Part shown: positions 35,401-46,788 of the stretch, in pieces | How the letters are laid out: every line of letters begins with the position of its first letter | Position numbering within the stretch: position 1 is the stretch's first letter | NCBI GenBank assembly: GCA_948567375.1 | Contig: OX419761.1 | Span: forward strand, 36,060,243-36,124,242 | Length of the DNA: 64,000 nt | Direction of reading: 5' to 3' | Source: Lunularia cruciata | Lineage: Eukaryota; Streptophyta; Marchantiopsida; Lunulariales; Lunulariaceae | Position numbers and translations under genes: made by a program | Notes under the pieces: model-generated | The model's database searches: none | What the model was told of the DNA's origin: nothing | The model's input: only the letters and a program-made list of their open reading frames with translations

Positions 35401-38400
35401 CGCCAAGAGAAACACAAAAAAAGATATCACTTGGTATAGATTAAACTCCCCTTGCTTCAATTAATCATATCTCAATTTGCAATCATTTAAATCTCACATT
35501 GGTCTCCATATTATAGCATGTCTATTCTTTTATTTAAAGGTTGTTTGTTTCCCAAATGCAACTTTCAAACACACCTAAATGTCCAAAACCCTACACTGAA
35601 TATGTTTTGATCCAAACTCTTGCACCTTTGACACTTAAGAACTCTCTCTTTTGACACATGGACCTCCAAACTCCACCTCCAAAGCCTTGAGAAAGATTTT
35701 TGGTCATTCTCCTTCTACAAAAGGATATAAATAATTGAATCTGAAACCTATTCATAAGTAAGCATATGGAGGATAATAGGATCCTTTTGATTAAAAGAAT
35801 CTTGGTTCTTTATTGATTATGCCATGAATGCAAGATCAAAATAAGATACCATCTAATCCCCAAAATAATCATGATGTATAACCTAAGGCGTAATGAGAAA
35901 AGGGTTTGGGACAGGAAGATTAAGAACATAAGAAGTTTCTTTGATCAAGCTTAATACTTTGATGCTCTATCTTCCATGCTCTACTACCACTCAAGACTTG
36001 CAAGACTAAAGCATGTTGCTCTCTACCAAGCATCCACTACTCATATAGACTAGAGCCCTAGATGAGGATAAGACCATAATCCATGTTGCTAATTAATTGG
36101 ATGAATATGATTGTTCATATTACTTGCATGTATATGATTGCTCATATGGCAATTGATCAATCCACAAGATCACTAGCATTGTATAGAAGAACAAATGAGA
36201 CCGCGGAGATTTATTGTATTGACCACATAGATATATTGGGCGCATTGCATATAGTAAAATACCAAGGATACATTATTAATTTTCACTCCTTAGGCAAACA
36301 ACAATACAACAATGCTATAGGTAGATAAGATTTATTTCCAACAAGACTCAAGTACTTTTGACTATTCAATATTATTTTAAGCTTATAAAGACATAATACT
36401 AGTTGTGTATATTTAAATTTCATATTATTGAGTTTGGTTGACAATATCTAATAGAATTTTTGTAAGCTTGTAGTTATTTTCTTTTGTTTTGATTCCTATA
36501 ACATCACACACAAAATAAGATTGTAGAAAGATCAGATAGGATCATCATAGAAAATGCTTGAGCTATGATAATTTTTTCTTGCCTTTGCAAGCACATTTGG
36601 CCTAATTAAATTCAAGAAGCAATTCACATTGCCAATCTATCAACTACAACAACAATTTTGATGTAGCATTTTTTTCACTATACAAATTTCTTCACCAACA
36701 TGTGGGTGGAACAACATTTTGTGATATTGGGCATATATGTGTATATGGATCTGTTGTCTTAGTCTACATACTTGGATAGAAATGCATCAAGGGTGGTAAA
36801 TTTGTCACTAGAGCATGCAAATTTTACCTAATTGAGTATGATTACGGAGCAAACAACCAAGTTTGGTTCCCTACCAAAAATGAAATTATTAGGACAACTT
36901 ATGTGCAACTTGATGAGAATACAAACACCTCTACTATTCCATGCTTAAATATTTGTAACGCCACTACTCCTTGTCAAGTGGAGCATGTTGAACTTTGCTT
37001 GTCATTCTTGCCTCTCCTCCCACAATTGCCCTTTGTAGTATTTAATCATATTCTTAAGTTTACTATTATTCCTCCCTTTGAGCTTGCTCCAACTTCATTT
37101 ATTGAGGATAACCTTAGTTTGAGTTTACCTTTATTACCATCATATCTTTTTATTACCATCATATCATATCATCATATCTTGTTGTCACTTTGTTGAATTG
37201 ATTGTTGTAAATGGTAGCCTGATTTACTCTTCCTTGACACTTTATTCATGCTCCAACTTCATTTATTGAGGATAACCTTAGTTTGAGTTTACCTTTATTA
37301 CCATCATATCTTTTTATTACCATCATATCATATCATCATATCTTGTTGTCACTTTGTTGAATTGATTGTTGTAAATGGTAGCCTGATTTACTCTTCCTTG
37401 ACACTTTATTCATGCCAAGGGTTTCCCACTTCCAAACTTAATCAGGCTAGCAATCTCCTTGCTTCCCTCACACCTACATTGTTTTTAGATCTTTGTTGCA
37501 CTTTCCCACAAAGATGATGAATGGTCACATACACAAGGAAGCAAGGTAACAATCTAATGTTGATAATAGAAAGAGGTACAGGTTTTTTATCAAAATCTTC
37601 TTGTTGTTTCCTTCTCTCAATAAAGTTGTACATTCTTATACTTTCTCTCATTTAATTTTGACCATCTTTGGTAATATATCTTAACTCTTTAATTAAAATA
37701 TTATGTTATATTTTTTAATATATTAAAAATATTTTTATATTATTATTATTCCATTTGATTCTCTATTTTGAGATTTCTTTAATGATAGAAGGGGAAGACA
37801 GAATCTTACTATGTCTTGTATTATTATTTTTAGTTTATATCATCTAATATCAAAGCTTTCAGTATAAGTAGTTTTTTAAAAGTCATCATGAAAGCTTTCA
37901 ATGGAGTATGTGTGCTCTAACTCAAAGTATCTAATATAGAAGAATATGACTATAAATGTCATGAGGAATATATGCGAGCTTGATATTTGTAAATTCTTTT
38001 CCATCAAACTGAACTCTGACAATGGCAAGAGCTCTTAAAATCATGTTTCATCTTTGAGGAAAATTCTCCATATCCATCTCCAACTTCATTTTCTATGCCA
38101 CGTCTTAATGAGGTCCTAACAAATCATTTTTAATCTTGAAGATAATTCTACACTTGTAGAACTAAAATGATGATATTCATACTCAATATCTAGATGCTTT
38201 GGAAAATCTTGTTGTAGTGGTTCAAAATGAGTTTCAATAGTATCTCATATAGTATATGATAGTATCTCATAGACACTTTGATGTCTTTGCTCCAATTCAA
38301 AGTTGGATGCTCGTAATGAGTTTCAATCATCTCAAAGATGTTTGTTGTCTTTGCTCCAATAAAAAAGCTCAATTTTGGTTACTGAAATGATGATATCCAA

Positions 38401-38890
38401 TTGAAGAAGTTTATTATCTTATCTATCTTGACTATCTTTATCTAGCTTTTGCCAAAAGGTACTCCCTCTAAAGATATGTAGTAATTTTCCCCAATAAATG
38501 ATTATTAGTATATTGCTTCTCAATGGTTGAAAATTTGCACATATGCTATATTTATAAGTGTAATACTAGGAAGTATGGGTGAGATTCTCCTATCATAATT
38601 AGACTGATAAAGACTTAATCCAACATAAAAAGTCAGCATACACAACATGCTCTTTAATATTTTACTTTTCTCAGCTTGTGTATGCAAACTTACAAATCAA
38701 CTCTTTGAGCATAAGTATTGGCTTGTTTAAAAATATCTAACAATGTTCTCAATGTTCTCTCTTATTGGAAATCCTACTTGAGATGAGGATCTCCCTTTAA
38801 ATTGCTAATCTTGCACAACTCTATACTTATTTCATAGAATATAGATGTTGTCTTGTTGGATTTGCGGATTAAATCACATATGTTTTGAGG
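32493..38890. other. AT-rich unassigned region
   Basis: No open frame here longer than about 100 codons, and none that I recognise. No LTR ends, TIRs or RNA genes found. It probably holds old, unrecognisable repeats. The one clear structure is the tandem duplication listed separately. Confidence 0.5.
37087..37414 (+). repeat. Perfect tandem duplication, 2 x 164 bp
   Basis: The segment starting CTCCAACTTCATTTATTGAG at 37087-37250 is repeated without a visible difference at 37251-37414. Each unit contains an imperfect ATCATATC-rich microsatellite-like core that could have promoted slippage. Identity implies a recent event. Confidence 0.92.
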
Positions 38891-38893
38891 AAA

Positions 38894-39150
38894 GCTTGAC
38901 ATTAAATTGATACAACCCTAATGTTTAAGTAACAAGTACTAGTTTCTACTAAAGAGTTCTCCTTTTATATATTGACATCTTAATATAGTGACATCTTTGA
39001 TATAGTGACACATTTTCCAAGGGAAGCTTGACCTTAAACTGGTACAACCTTGATGTTTATACTAACAAGCTCTAGTTTCTACTACAGAGTTCTCCCTTGA
39101 TATATTGATACCTTAATATAGTGGAATCTTTGATATAGTGAGATAAAACC
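38894..39150 (+). repeat. Tandem duplication of the pogo-like element's left end and flank
   Basis: A unit of about 128 bp containing AAGCTTGAC...TTAAA, a GATACAACC...GATGTTTA-like segment, TAGTTTCTACTA, then GAGTTCTCC and three ATATAGTG/ATATTGA motifs occurs twice in direct orientation (about 38894-39018 and 39025-39145). The second copy contains the better TIR. Divergence between the copies is moderate. Confidence 0.7.
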
Positions 39151-39725
39151 CTTGGACAAGTATATTTGCATCAAGATAGTGATACCCCTATCAGTATTCA
39201 ATATAGATACTCCTATCAATATTTGCTATAGGGACAACCAGAGGTGTCCACATTGTAATGTCAGTACTTTAAGGGAATGGAAATTTGAGAAATAGAGCAT
39301 TTATTTTGTCAATTACCGCCTTGAGTGATAGTACAATAGCTAGATCTTTATTTTGTATTCATTCTTTTTGAATATGTCCAATGTGCATTCTTGTGATGCA
39401 AACACCATGAGCAGCAAGACCAACATGGTGCACCCAAGCTCTTAGGTGTGCAAGACATGCGGTGAGTGTATATTTGCTCCAAGTTGGACCTTTGCCATGA
39501 CCTTGGCAGTTGTAAGAAATGTACAATTGGTCCATTTTTTCTCAAGAATTGGGTAACTTGAAATTGTGGCAATGCATTGGGAGTGCCAATGATGAGGTCT
39601 TGCTGAAAAACTCAATGATGTTAGTCATCCTATGAAAGAGGAAATTGTTAGTTGCACTAATTTGGAGATTTTGTCCTTGAGTTGCTCCTTCACAATTTTG
39701 TTTTGGACCCAAATCAATATGTCAC

Positions 39726-40462
39726 TATAATACCAAGAGCTAGCCATATGATCTAGATGTGAAATTTGGTTTGGTAACATCTAGAATGATGTTATACATG
39801 ATGGTCAAAATAGATCAGATAGAAGTATCACCAAAAGAGTACTTCTACTAATAGGGCAAAAATCAAATAAACTTGAAAACCTTAGAACCAATAGCTAGAC
39901 ATATGATTTAAATGTGAGAATTGGTTTTGTAACATCTGGAAGGATGTTACACATGATGTACTAAAAAGACCAGAAAGAGGTATCACCAAAAGGGGACTTC
40001 TACTAATAGAGTAGGAACAAAAATATGTTTGAAATCTTTAAAGGCAATTTTGGAGGCCTAAACGGATGAATTAGGCCTCAAAAATGTGCACAATCTCCCC
40101 CCAATAGAGGAAAGGCTGGCCTTCCTTCCCCCCTGGTTTTTCTTGTCAATAGCTTTCCAATGGTACCTTACCCATGTAATTCTGAGATTCCTATAGGAAG
40201 ATTCCCTAAAAGATTCCCTTTGGTCAAAGCTTGTTTGACCAACCAGATAGGACCTAGACCAACATGTCATCCATCCAAGTAAGTAATCCAAGGGTGGAGC
40301 TTGCTGACATGTCACCTATCTGTGTGCCTAATCCTATGGTGGAGCTTCCTTGGAGGAGATCCTCTTTGTCTATATAATAAAGAGAAGGTGCTCCTTTGGA
40401 GCATCGAATGATTGAAGGTGAAATCTATGTTTTCTCTCTTCTCTTGTCCTCAGAGTATTACA
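39726..40462 (+). repeat. Solo LTR of family B inserted in the pogo-like element
   Basis: TATAATACC...GTATTACA, 737 bp, colinear with the LTRs of element B (first dinucleotide TG changed to TA). There is no internal retrotransposon sequence on either side. It is flanked by GTCAC (39721-39725) and ATCAC (40463-40467), a 5-bp duplication with one difference. This is the product expected from recombination between the two LTRs of a full element. The GAGGCCTAA/TTAGGCCTC hairpin and TATATAATAAAG box are retained. Confidence 0.9.
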
Positions 40463-40467
40463 ATCAC

Positions 40468-42132
40468 TCATTTTTTGCTTGATTGATGAACTCACAATAG
40501 CATCACTTGTGCACATGCTTAAGTAGTTCCACAAGATTTCTGTCAAATCAATGATAGTGTTGATAGGCACAATGATGGAGACCTTGTCGTTGTCAAAATC
40601 CATTCCATCACTCAAAAGGTAGCTAGACTCTTCCATTACCGTATTGATTGTATCCTCATCAACAACTTCAGGCAAGCCAAACTCTTTGTCTTTGTCAAAG
40701 TCAATGAGCCCTATAAAGACTTCCTCCAAAGTGAAATCATTAAGACCCAAAGATTGCTAAAATTCATCTTGAATGCAAACATTAGGGAGCATAAAAGACA
40801 ACTTGTACACTACCGCATTGCTCTCACTAGCACTTGAAGACCAGTGTGGATTTCAATGTTTGCCTCTACAATTGTCATGAATGGCATGCACTTGGCCTTG
40901 ACAAAACAGCATTGTATGACATTTTTGGACAACCCACTATATACCTCCTTTAACCTTTGCAATGAGTTGCAAATATGAGTGTAATCTTTTAGTGGTAACT
41001 TCTTAGTGCTACCCTTTGGTTGGCCAGCTTTCCATAGTTTTCACTTGTTAAGAAGAGTATGTAGTTGTGCCTTGCAAAATTGTGCCTTCACAGATTGAGT
41101 AATACCTTGATCAAGAGGTTGATAATCACTTGTGGTGTTTGGTGGGAAGAAGATGATGACCAGGTTGCCAAACTTGAAACAATTCTCTTGAGAGCCATCC
41201 TTGTCCATCACTTTGGCTACAAAGACATGGGAACTGAAATTGTCTAAGAGGACATAGAATGTACTCTTGTGCAAGTGAGCTACACAATTTATATGGTGGA
41301 ATGGGCATAGCATTGATGACAAATTTTGCCACATTGTCACTTGATGATTGTAGATAATATTTTATGTCTTGTTTTTGTCTATGCCTTTTAATGCATTTGG
41401 GTTGTTTAACTTGCTTATAACTTGCAATACAAGCTTTTAGCTAGTGGCACTCACAATAGGAGTAATGATGATACATTCTTACAATGCTTGATGTCGCATC
41501 CATCAAATTATGTATGACATAAGAGTGAGAATCAGTTGTATGATATAGCATAGCAATCTCATCTAGATTCCAAATGTCGCTAAGTGCAAAATCTTACAAT
41601 AGCAAATTTTTTGGAGTCTAATCTCTATTTTAACAGGGTTGACCAAACTGTGCTCACCACAACTTTGGTGACTACTTGTCTCATGCTGCTTCAGATAGTA
41701 GTCTAGCCATCCATTGGATTCATTGAACTTTTCTAGGCTCAGTTTCAAGTCCTGGTTGATGCTGCATCCTTTTTGGCCAAGGTTCATATCACAAAAATGT
41801 AATACCCTGCTTTGTAGGACATTTCTAATGACGTTGAGAGATGGTGCATTGATCTTGACCTGCATATGCCATTGGTACAACATGTTTTGGGTGATTGAAG
41901 TCTTGAGAGGAATAGCCATGATTTTGCTATTTTTGGTGTCTTTCTTACTATCCAACACTTCCATGATAATGCTAACCTCTTTCATCATCTTCACAACAGC
42001 AAATCTAGATACACAAACTTGGTAGCAATGAGCTGTTGTTTCTTGCTACTCCGAACAAACTTGATTGTAGTCCTCCTTCTCTTCCAATGTCATTCTCTTT
42101 TGCTTGCCACCGTTCACCTCTATGTTAGGCAT
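40468..42132 (-). pseudogene. pogo/Tigger-like transposase (CENP-B HTH + DDE), broken
   Basis: Minus-strand coding remnant. It begins at ATG 42132-42130 with KQKRMTLEEKEDY, the usual start of a pogo-type DNA-binding domain. A TAG and frameshift follow. The CENP-B-type helix-turn-helix is seen near 41690-41780 as KFNESNGWLDYYLKQH. The DDE domain is at 41041-41340, with LLDNFSSHV and the diagnostic FFPPNTTSDYQPLDQGI. A C-terminal acidic part follows (PEVVDEDTINTVMEE near 40660). In-frame stops and shifts make it non-functional. In Tc1-mariner elements this protein cuts and rejoins the transposon ends at TA. Confidence 0.82.
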
Positions 42133-42339
42133 ATGCAACTCAATTAAACAAGAACACAATCTGGTGATATTTGGAGAAAAAATTGGACACTTTTGTTGAA
42201 GAACGAGCTCTGTACTGCGTTGCAAACCTGACTCTATGCAGTTATTTCAGTCTAAAAATAGCACATTAGGGTTTATGCTTTAAACTTGGTATAGTGACAC
42301 CCTCGATATAGTGACACCAAACGACAGGACAATTAGGTG

Positions 42340-42365
42340 TCACTATATATCGAGGGAGAACTCTG
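42340..42365 (-). repeat. Right terminal inverted repeat of the pogo-like element
   Basis: Pairs with 39085-39112. Immediately inward, TATAGTGACACC occurs twice more at about 42289-42318 in the opposite orientation, so the end itself folds into a hairpin (CTCGATATAGTGACACC against GGTGTCACTATATATCGAG). Confidence 0.75.
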
Positions 42366-42925
42366 TAACAAATCACGTGTGTCTCACCGAGGGATGTCAA
42401 ATAGAGTTCTCCTTTAGTGCTAGTCAAACCTTGAACGTTGAATACATGTGCAGGCATTTTTAAGCCTATTTCTGTAACATGCATGCGGTGTTTGTATACA
42501 TTTTCTGTTTTCCTATTTCTGGCACAAGCTAGAATAAATCAAACATCAGCATAAGACTTCACGGTCCCAGCTACGAGCTAAACAAAAGAGGTTTATCTGC
42601 ATTACGATCGCGGTTTTGTATCCGTCAAGATTGTGACCCTGTGACCAGCTCACGTGTCGACTGCTAGAAGCCTCATCAGGAGCTTGCTTCTGCTCCATGC
42701 AAATAAGGTGGTTTCATGAGCCAGCTTCTTCTTCCTGGTTGCTTTGTAAATCTCATTGTACAAGCATGGAGAGGTCAGATAAGTTTTAAAGTGCAGTGAA
42801 TGTGCATAGCTGTGAGTCTGCTTTTACGAGTGAAAATACCGATGAAGTTGTAGTTTAACTTTGTGGGAAAGCAAGCCTTGTCTTCTCCCGCTCATGACCT
42901 TTTTTGAACTAAAATCCAATCAGAC

Positions 42926-44183
42926 ATGACACCAGACTTCTGTTTTCACGTACAATTTTCTATGGTTATATCTCTCGTTGTTTGGAAGTTAGCCGCGACG
43001 TGTGTTGCTAGTGAAACGCTCTGTACACTGAATCTCCTAGCAAACTACAAACACCTGGGACCAGTTCTAGAAAGATTGTTCGTAACTATGAAAACCAGAG
43101 TCTTGCCGTGTGCACATAAAGCATACTCAGACTTCCTTGCCAAACTTAAGGTAATCGCTCTGGCAAAATCCTTGGCTGCTACATTCAAGAAAAATTGTTT
43201 CTTTCCAACCTGCTAGATCTTTTGTTTGAGATACTTCACCTTTCTACTCTTCCCCAAATGATGATGGTCGATCGAATTGGCAGGACTTGTGCAAGCACCT
43301 CTGTTCTACTGGTAATGTAATCAACGTTAAGGACCTCTATTTGCACTTTGTTCTCTGGAAGACTAGCTGTTTGTAGTTGTCACCATGAAACTATTGCAAT
43401 AGAACTATCTTTCTTGCAACAACACCGAAAGATCAGCGAAACACTTCTCTTTTCAACCTGTCCACCTCCGCAGTATGTGCAGTGGTTCTTGGATTGGATT
43501 ATGTGTTACTAGTGCTGGAGTTCTGGAATCAGACATTCTTATTCGTCTTTGTTTAGTCTGCTAAGGGCACTTCCAATTCAAGAATATGTTAAACGATATA
43601 TATGATCGAGGCTAACAGTTATTTGTATAGTTTATATGCACTACCAGTTTTAAATTTCATGGTGAAATGGAGCTCCTGAAGAATCTAACTTTTGCTCCCT
43701 GTATTCTATAAACATGAACTGAAGGTGCTAAGTTGGTTGAGCACCTATCCAGAATTGAGCCTATCCGGCACTGTTACATGTGAAACCAGTGCACACAGCC
43801 CTAATGAGGTGGAGGTCGCGGCAGCCGTTAAGTATATCTTTGACCTTGGTCCCTCAGTCCAATGCTGCAATAACAACTGCTTCGGGTCCAGGTGCACTAC
43901 CATGCATGAGGAGGGGGAAGCCGCGGTGGCGATTTGTGGGGTCTGTACGCTTGGGGCCTGTTTTAAGTGCGATGACGCTGCTGGATTGCTTGAACAAGTC
44001 CACTTACAGTGTGCCGCGGACGTAGGTGGGACTAAGCGAGTTGGTGGATACTACTATCTCGATGCAGGTGATGAAGACAGTGATCAATGGCTTATAGTCT
44101 ACCGCACAGGCGAGCTAACTGGCGATGGTTTAGTAGTGCCTTATCATTTCAATGCAAGCAGGGGAATCTCTAGAACTCCATAA
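42926..44183 (+). CDS. Candidate two-exon gene for a small secreted cysteine-rich protein (unrecognised family)
   Basis: Not recognised. Exon 2 has a 163-codon open stretch ending with TAA at 44181-44183, without an early ATG. It is rich in cysteine, with CCNNNC, RC, ICGVC, ACFKC and LQC, then a GGYYYLDAG segment. The stretch 43780-44180 is visibly more GC-rich than its surroundings. Upstream, 42926-43150 is open and has a signal-peptide-like segment from Met at 42962 (MVISLVVWKLAATCVAS). It ends at AAG|GTAATC, a good splice donor. Joining 43150 to an acceptor at 43724 (CTGAAG|GTG) keeps phase and would give 227 residues. The model is inference. The cysteine pattern looks like an apoplastic or effector-like protein, but I assign no function. 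Confidence 0.35.
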
Positions 44184-46098
44184 AGATCGTAACATTTCCG
44201 CGTTCGACAGTCTATTTAGAAGTCTATCTAGGCTCAGCAGTTCTACTGCCGGAGACTATAACAAAGATAACAACTTTGTTCAATAGAAGAGTTTACTTCA
44301 GCCCAACAGTGTTTCATGTTTTCCACTAGCTCCGTAGTATCATCTCCGGTACCATCGTTGTGTCAGCTCCACTGAAAGTAAGGTGAAAGAGTCGTAGGTC
44401 TTCTGTTTTAATTCTCGCAGAGGGCAAGAACTATCTTCAAAACTCGAAGCGTGTGCGCTGTGCAGCAATTGGAACTAAATAATAAGATTCTGACGTGGTT
44501 CTGTAATCTGCAAATAGCGGTTATAAAAGAATTTAAGAGCTTGATTAGACAAATGAATGATTCACTAACCGGAAGTTGATTGTGGATGTCAGCACCTTCA
44601 CAACAGCTAAAAAGTCTTTCGGTCTTTGAACAAGTAAGATAAGCCTTTAAAAGGCTTGACTGCGCAACCTCCGCTAAGCTTCAAAGTTCTGCTATAAACA
44701 GGACAATTTGATGAGATAAGAAACATAAGGACGGTGGATAACAGGTACGAAACGAAGCTTTTAGAAAGGCCCTAAACTCTAGCGGAAACAGAAGCTTCCC
44801 CAGCAGAATCTTCAAAGTTAGACTCATTTACTCCGAAAAGCAATACGGTCTTCTAAACTGGCACTAATCACGTTTACACTGGGCTATATTGGATAAAATT
44901 TGCTAACCACTGTATAATTGGAATTTTTGACTCCATAGAACTAGCCCACTACGGGCCTGTCTAGATTGAAATAAACCGCGTACAAAAAACTTGGTACAAC
45001 TGCCTTATAACAGATCATGACTAGAATTACAGCAAATCTAGATTTGCTATAATTCTAGTCAAGATTCTGCAAACAGCCTTCATGAGACCCGGTGGAGAGG
45101 GGCCCCGACTCTCGGTACGGGAGACAATTGCGTGCTTGTCCTGTGGCTCTTCAAGTAAGGCCGCAGATAAAGTCTTCACAAAATTATATGGTTCAGTATG
45201 AGAAGACTCGTCCTCGTCCATCGAAGTTTCGGAAACTGCATCCGTACGCAAATCCGCACGATCACTACCAAGTGTATCGGTGTATGGAATTTGAATTCCT
45301 CATCCAATCGCGGTACAAGATTGTTTCAATTTTTCGAAAAAAGTGGTTCCATTCTTCCGAATCCATGTTCTCCAGAAGTTTGAAAATAGAAGCATCATCA
45401 AAATTAGGATCTCATGTAATAGACCAATCCGCCATCGACTACTGTCATGCCTTCCTCAGAATCTTTATGTTGTCACCTGCGAACTGCAAAATCGGAGCTT
45501 TACTTTTTCTCGACCTGTAGCGGTAGAATATTGTTCCAATCTTCCAAATCGAACTGAAATCGTCTTATCTTCAGGAATGCCTATGATAGTTATCATTGAA
45601 TACTCTCAGCTCCTTCAAAGTCACCTGCGAGAATTATTTTGTCTGCTGACCTTTTGGCTTAGACCCAATTGAACATAGACTCTCTCTACGCATGCACAAT
45701 GAAACACTTCAAGATCGGGATGGTTAAATTTTTGGCTCCGGAGCTGATCGAACATAGGCTTCGTATATAAGTACAATTACCGAACCGATTTGGTATATGG
45801 CTCCTCCTTCTTGTGGTGCCAGGTTGGAACTCCACGGTTTCATTGGCCTGGAGGAACGGTGTGCTCGTTGGCATGAGAAGCCCATAAGAATTTGCTACCT
45901 TCTTTTGCTAATTGTGATCGACTGAAGAGCTTGCTTGTTCGTAACAAATGGAATAACCACCGAAGGTATGGTTGCTTTTCCAGGTTGCTGTTGGAAGCTC
46001 TATTACAAGCTCTTAAAAGTCTGTGTTTATATGCATCTAAGCGTACATCATTAACTTGTGTAAATGGGAGCTTAAAGCTAGTGATTCTTATACTAGTC
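44184..46098. other. Low-copy non-coding DNA, no gene recognised
   Basis: Composition is closer to balanced than the left half of the window. A minus-strand open stretch at 45027-45251 (74 codons, acidic MDEDESSHTEPYNFV segment) and a plus-strand one at 45092-45520 overlap. Neither has recognisable similarity, and I do not call them genes. Confidence 0.5.
45019..45060. repeat. 42-bp near-perfect palindrome
   Basis: GACTAGAATTACAGCAAAT at the left arm is the reverse complement of the right arm with one mismatch, meeting at a central CTAG (XbaI-like TCTAGA) with no loop. It could extrude as a cruciform. No flanking duplication or coding capacity is evident. Confidence 0.85.
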
Positions 46099-46788
46099 CA
46101 CATTTTGGGATCGAGATCAGAGAGGCCGGGAAGGTACTGTCCTGCGGGTCCGGTCCTGTTTGATGGCCAATTATCTTGAAAGTTTCTCTAGAAGTTGCGC
46201 AAGAGAGTCTTGTCTTGAGATCTCCAGTATTTCTATTCAAGAGAATGCAAAAGGAAGAAACCTGTCAGAGCGCTGGAGTGCCTTCACCGCAGGCGGAATG
46301 AGCGCACACATTTTGGGATCGAAATCCGATAGGTCGGGAAGCTACTGTCGTGTCCAATCCTGTCCAGCCTTCTCTGGAGATTAATTTCTCGAGAATTTCT
46401 GTTCAAGAGGCTGCAAAAGGAGTAGACCCGTCTTGACATCTCCAGTATTTCTTTTCAAGAGAATGCAAAAGGAAGAGACCCGTCAGAGCGCTGGAGTGTG
46501 TTCACCGCGGAATGAGCGCACACATTTTGGGATCGAAATCAGATAGATCGGGAAGGTACTGTCGTGTGCAATCCTGTCCAGTCTTGTTGGAGACAAATTT
46601 CTTGAGAATTTCTGTTCAAGAGGCTGCAAAAAGAGTAGACCCAGATAGGTCGGGAAAGTACTGTCGTGTCCAATCCTGTCCAGTCTTGTTGCGAGACAAA
46701 TTTCTCGAGAATTTCTGTTTAAGAGGCTGCAAAAAAAGAAGACCCGTCAGAGCGCTGGGGTGCCTTCACCGCCGGCGGAATGAGCGCA
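46099..46788 (+). repeat. Tandem array of about 210-bp units
   Basis: Units start with CACATTTTGGGATCGA at 46099, 46307 and 46521 (spacings 208 and 214 bp). They end with a CAGAGCGCTGG...TTCACCGC...GGAATGAGCGCA segment (near 46270-46306, 46485-46520 and 46748-46788). Within the third unit an inner block of about 111 bp (GATAGGTCGGGAA...GGCTGCAAAA) is itself duplicated. Units differ by scattered substitutions. Short open frames run through the array but are not conserved between units. Confidence 0.85.

Larger units (their letters stand above)
39085..42365 (-). mobile_element. pogo/Tigger-like (Tc1-mariner superfamily) DNA transposon, decayed
   Basis: The left end is CAGAGTTCTCCC at 39085. 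The right end, read on the opposite strand from 42365, is CAGAGTTCTCCCTCGATATA. Both are flanked by TA (39083-39084 and 42366-42367), the target duplication of this superfamily. The termini carry repeated TATAGTGACACC motifs. The enclosed minus-strand coding region has a CENP-B-type helix-turn-helix and a DDE domain typical of pogo/Tigger transposases. A family-B solo LTR (737 bp) sits inside, so the element itself was about 2.5 kb. Confidence 0.85.

Noticed and set aside
32493-36080. Possible minus-strand retroelement remnants (e.g. 33058-33282, 34195-34419)
   Set aside because: No motif of RT, integrase, RNase H or transposase could be recognised. Too decayed to name.
43692-44183. Membership of exon 2 in the KP4-like killer protein family known from mosses
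   Set aside because: Cysteine-rich and of similar size, but the VCGSVP and LTVNYV type motifs of that family are not present. Left unassigned.
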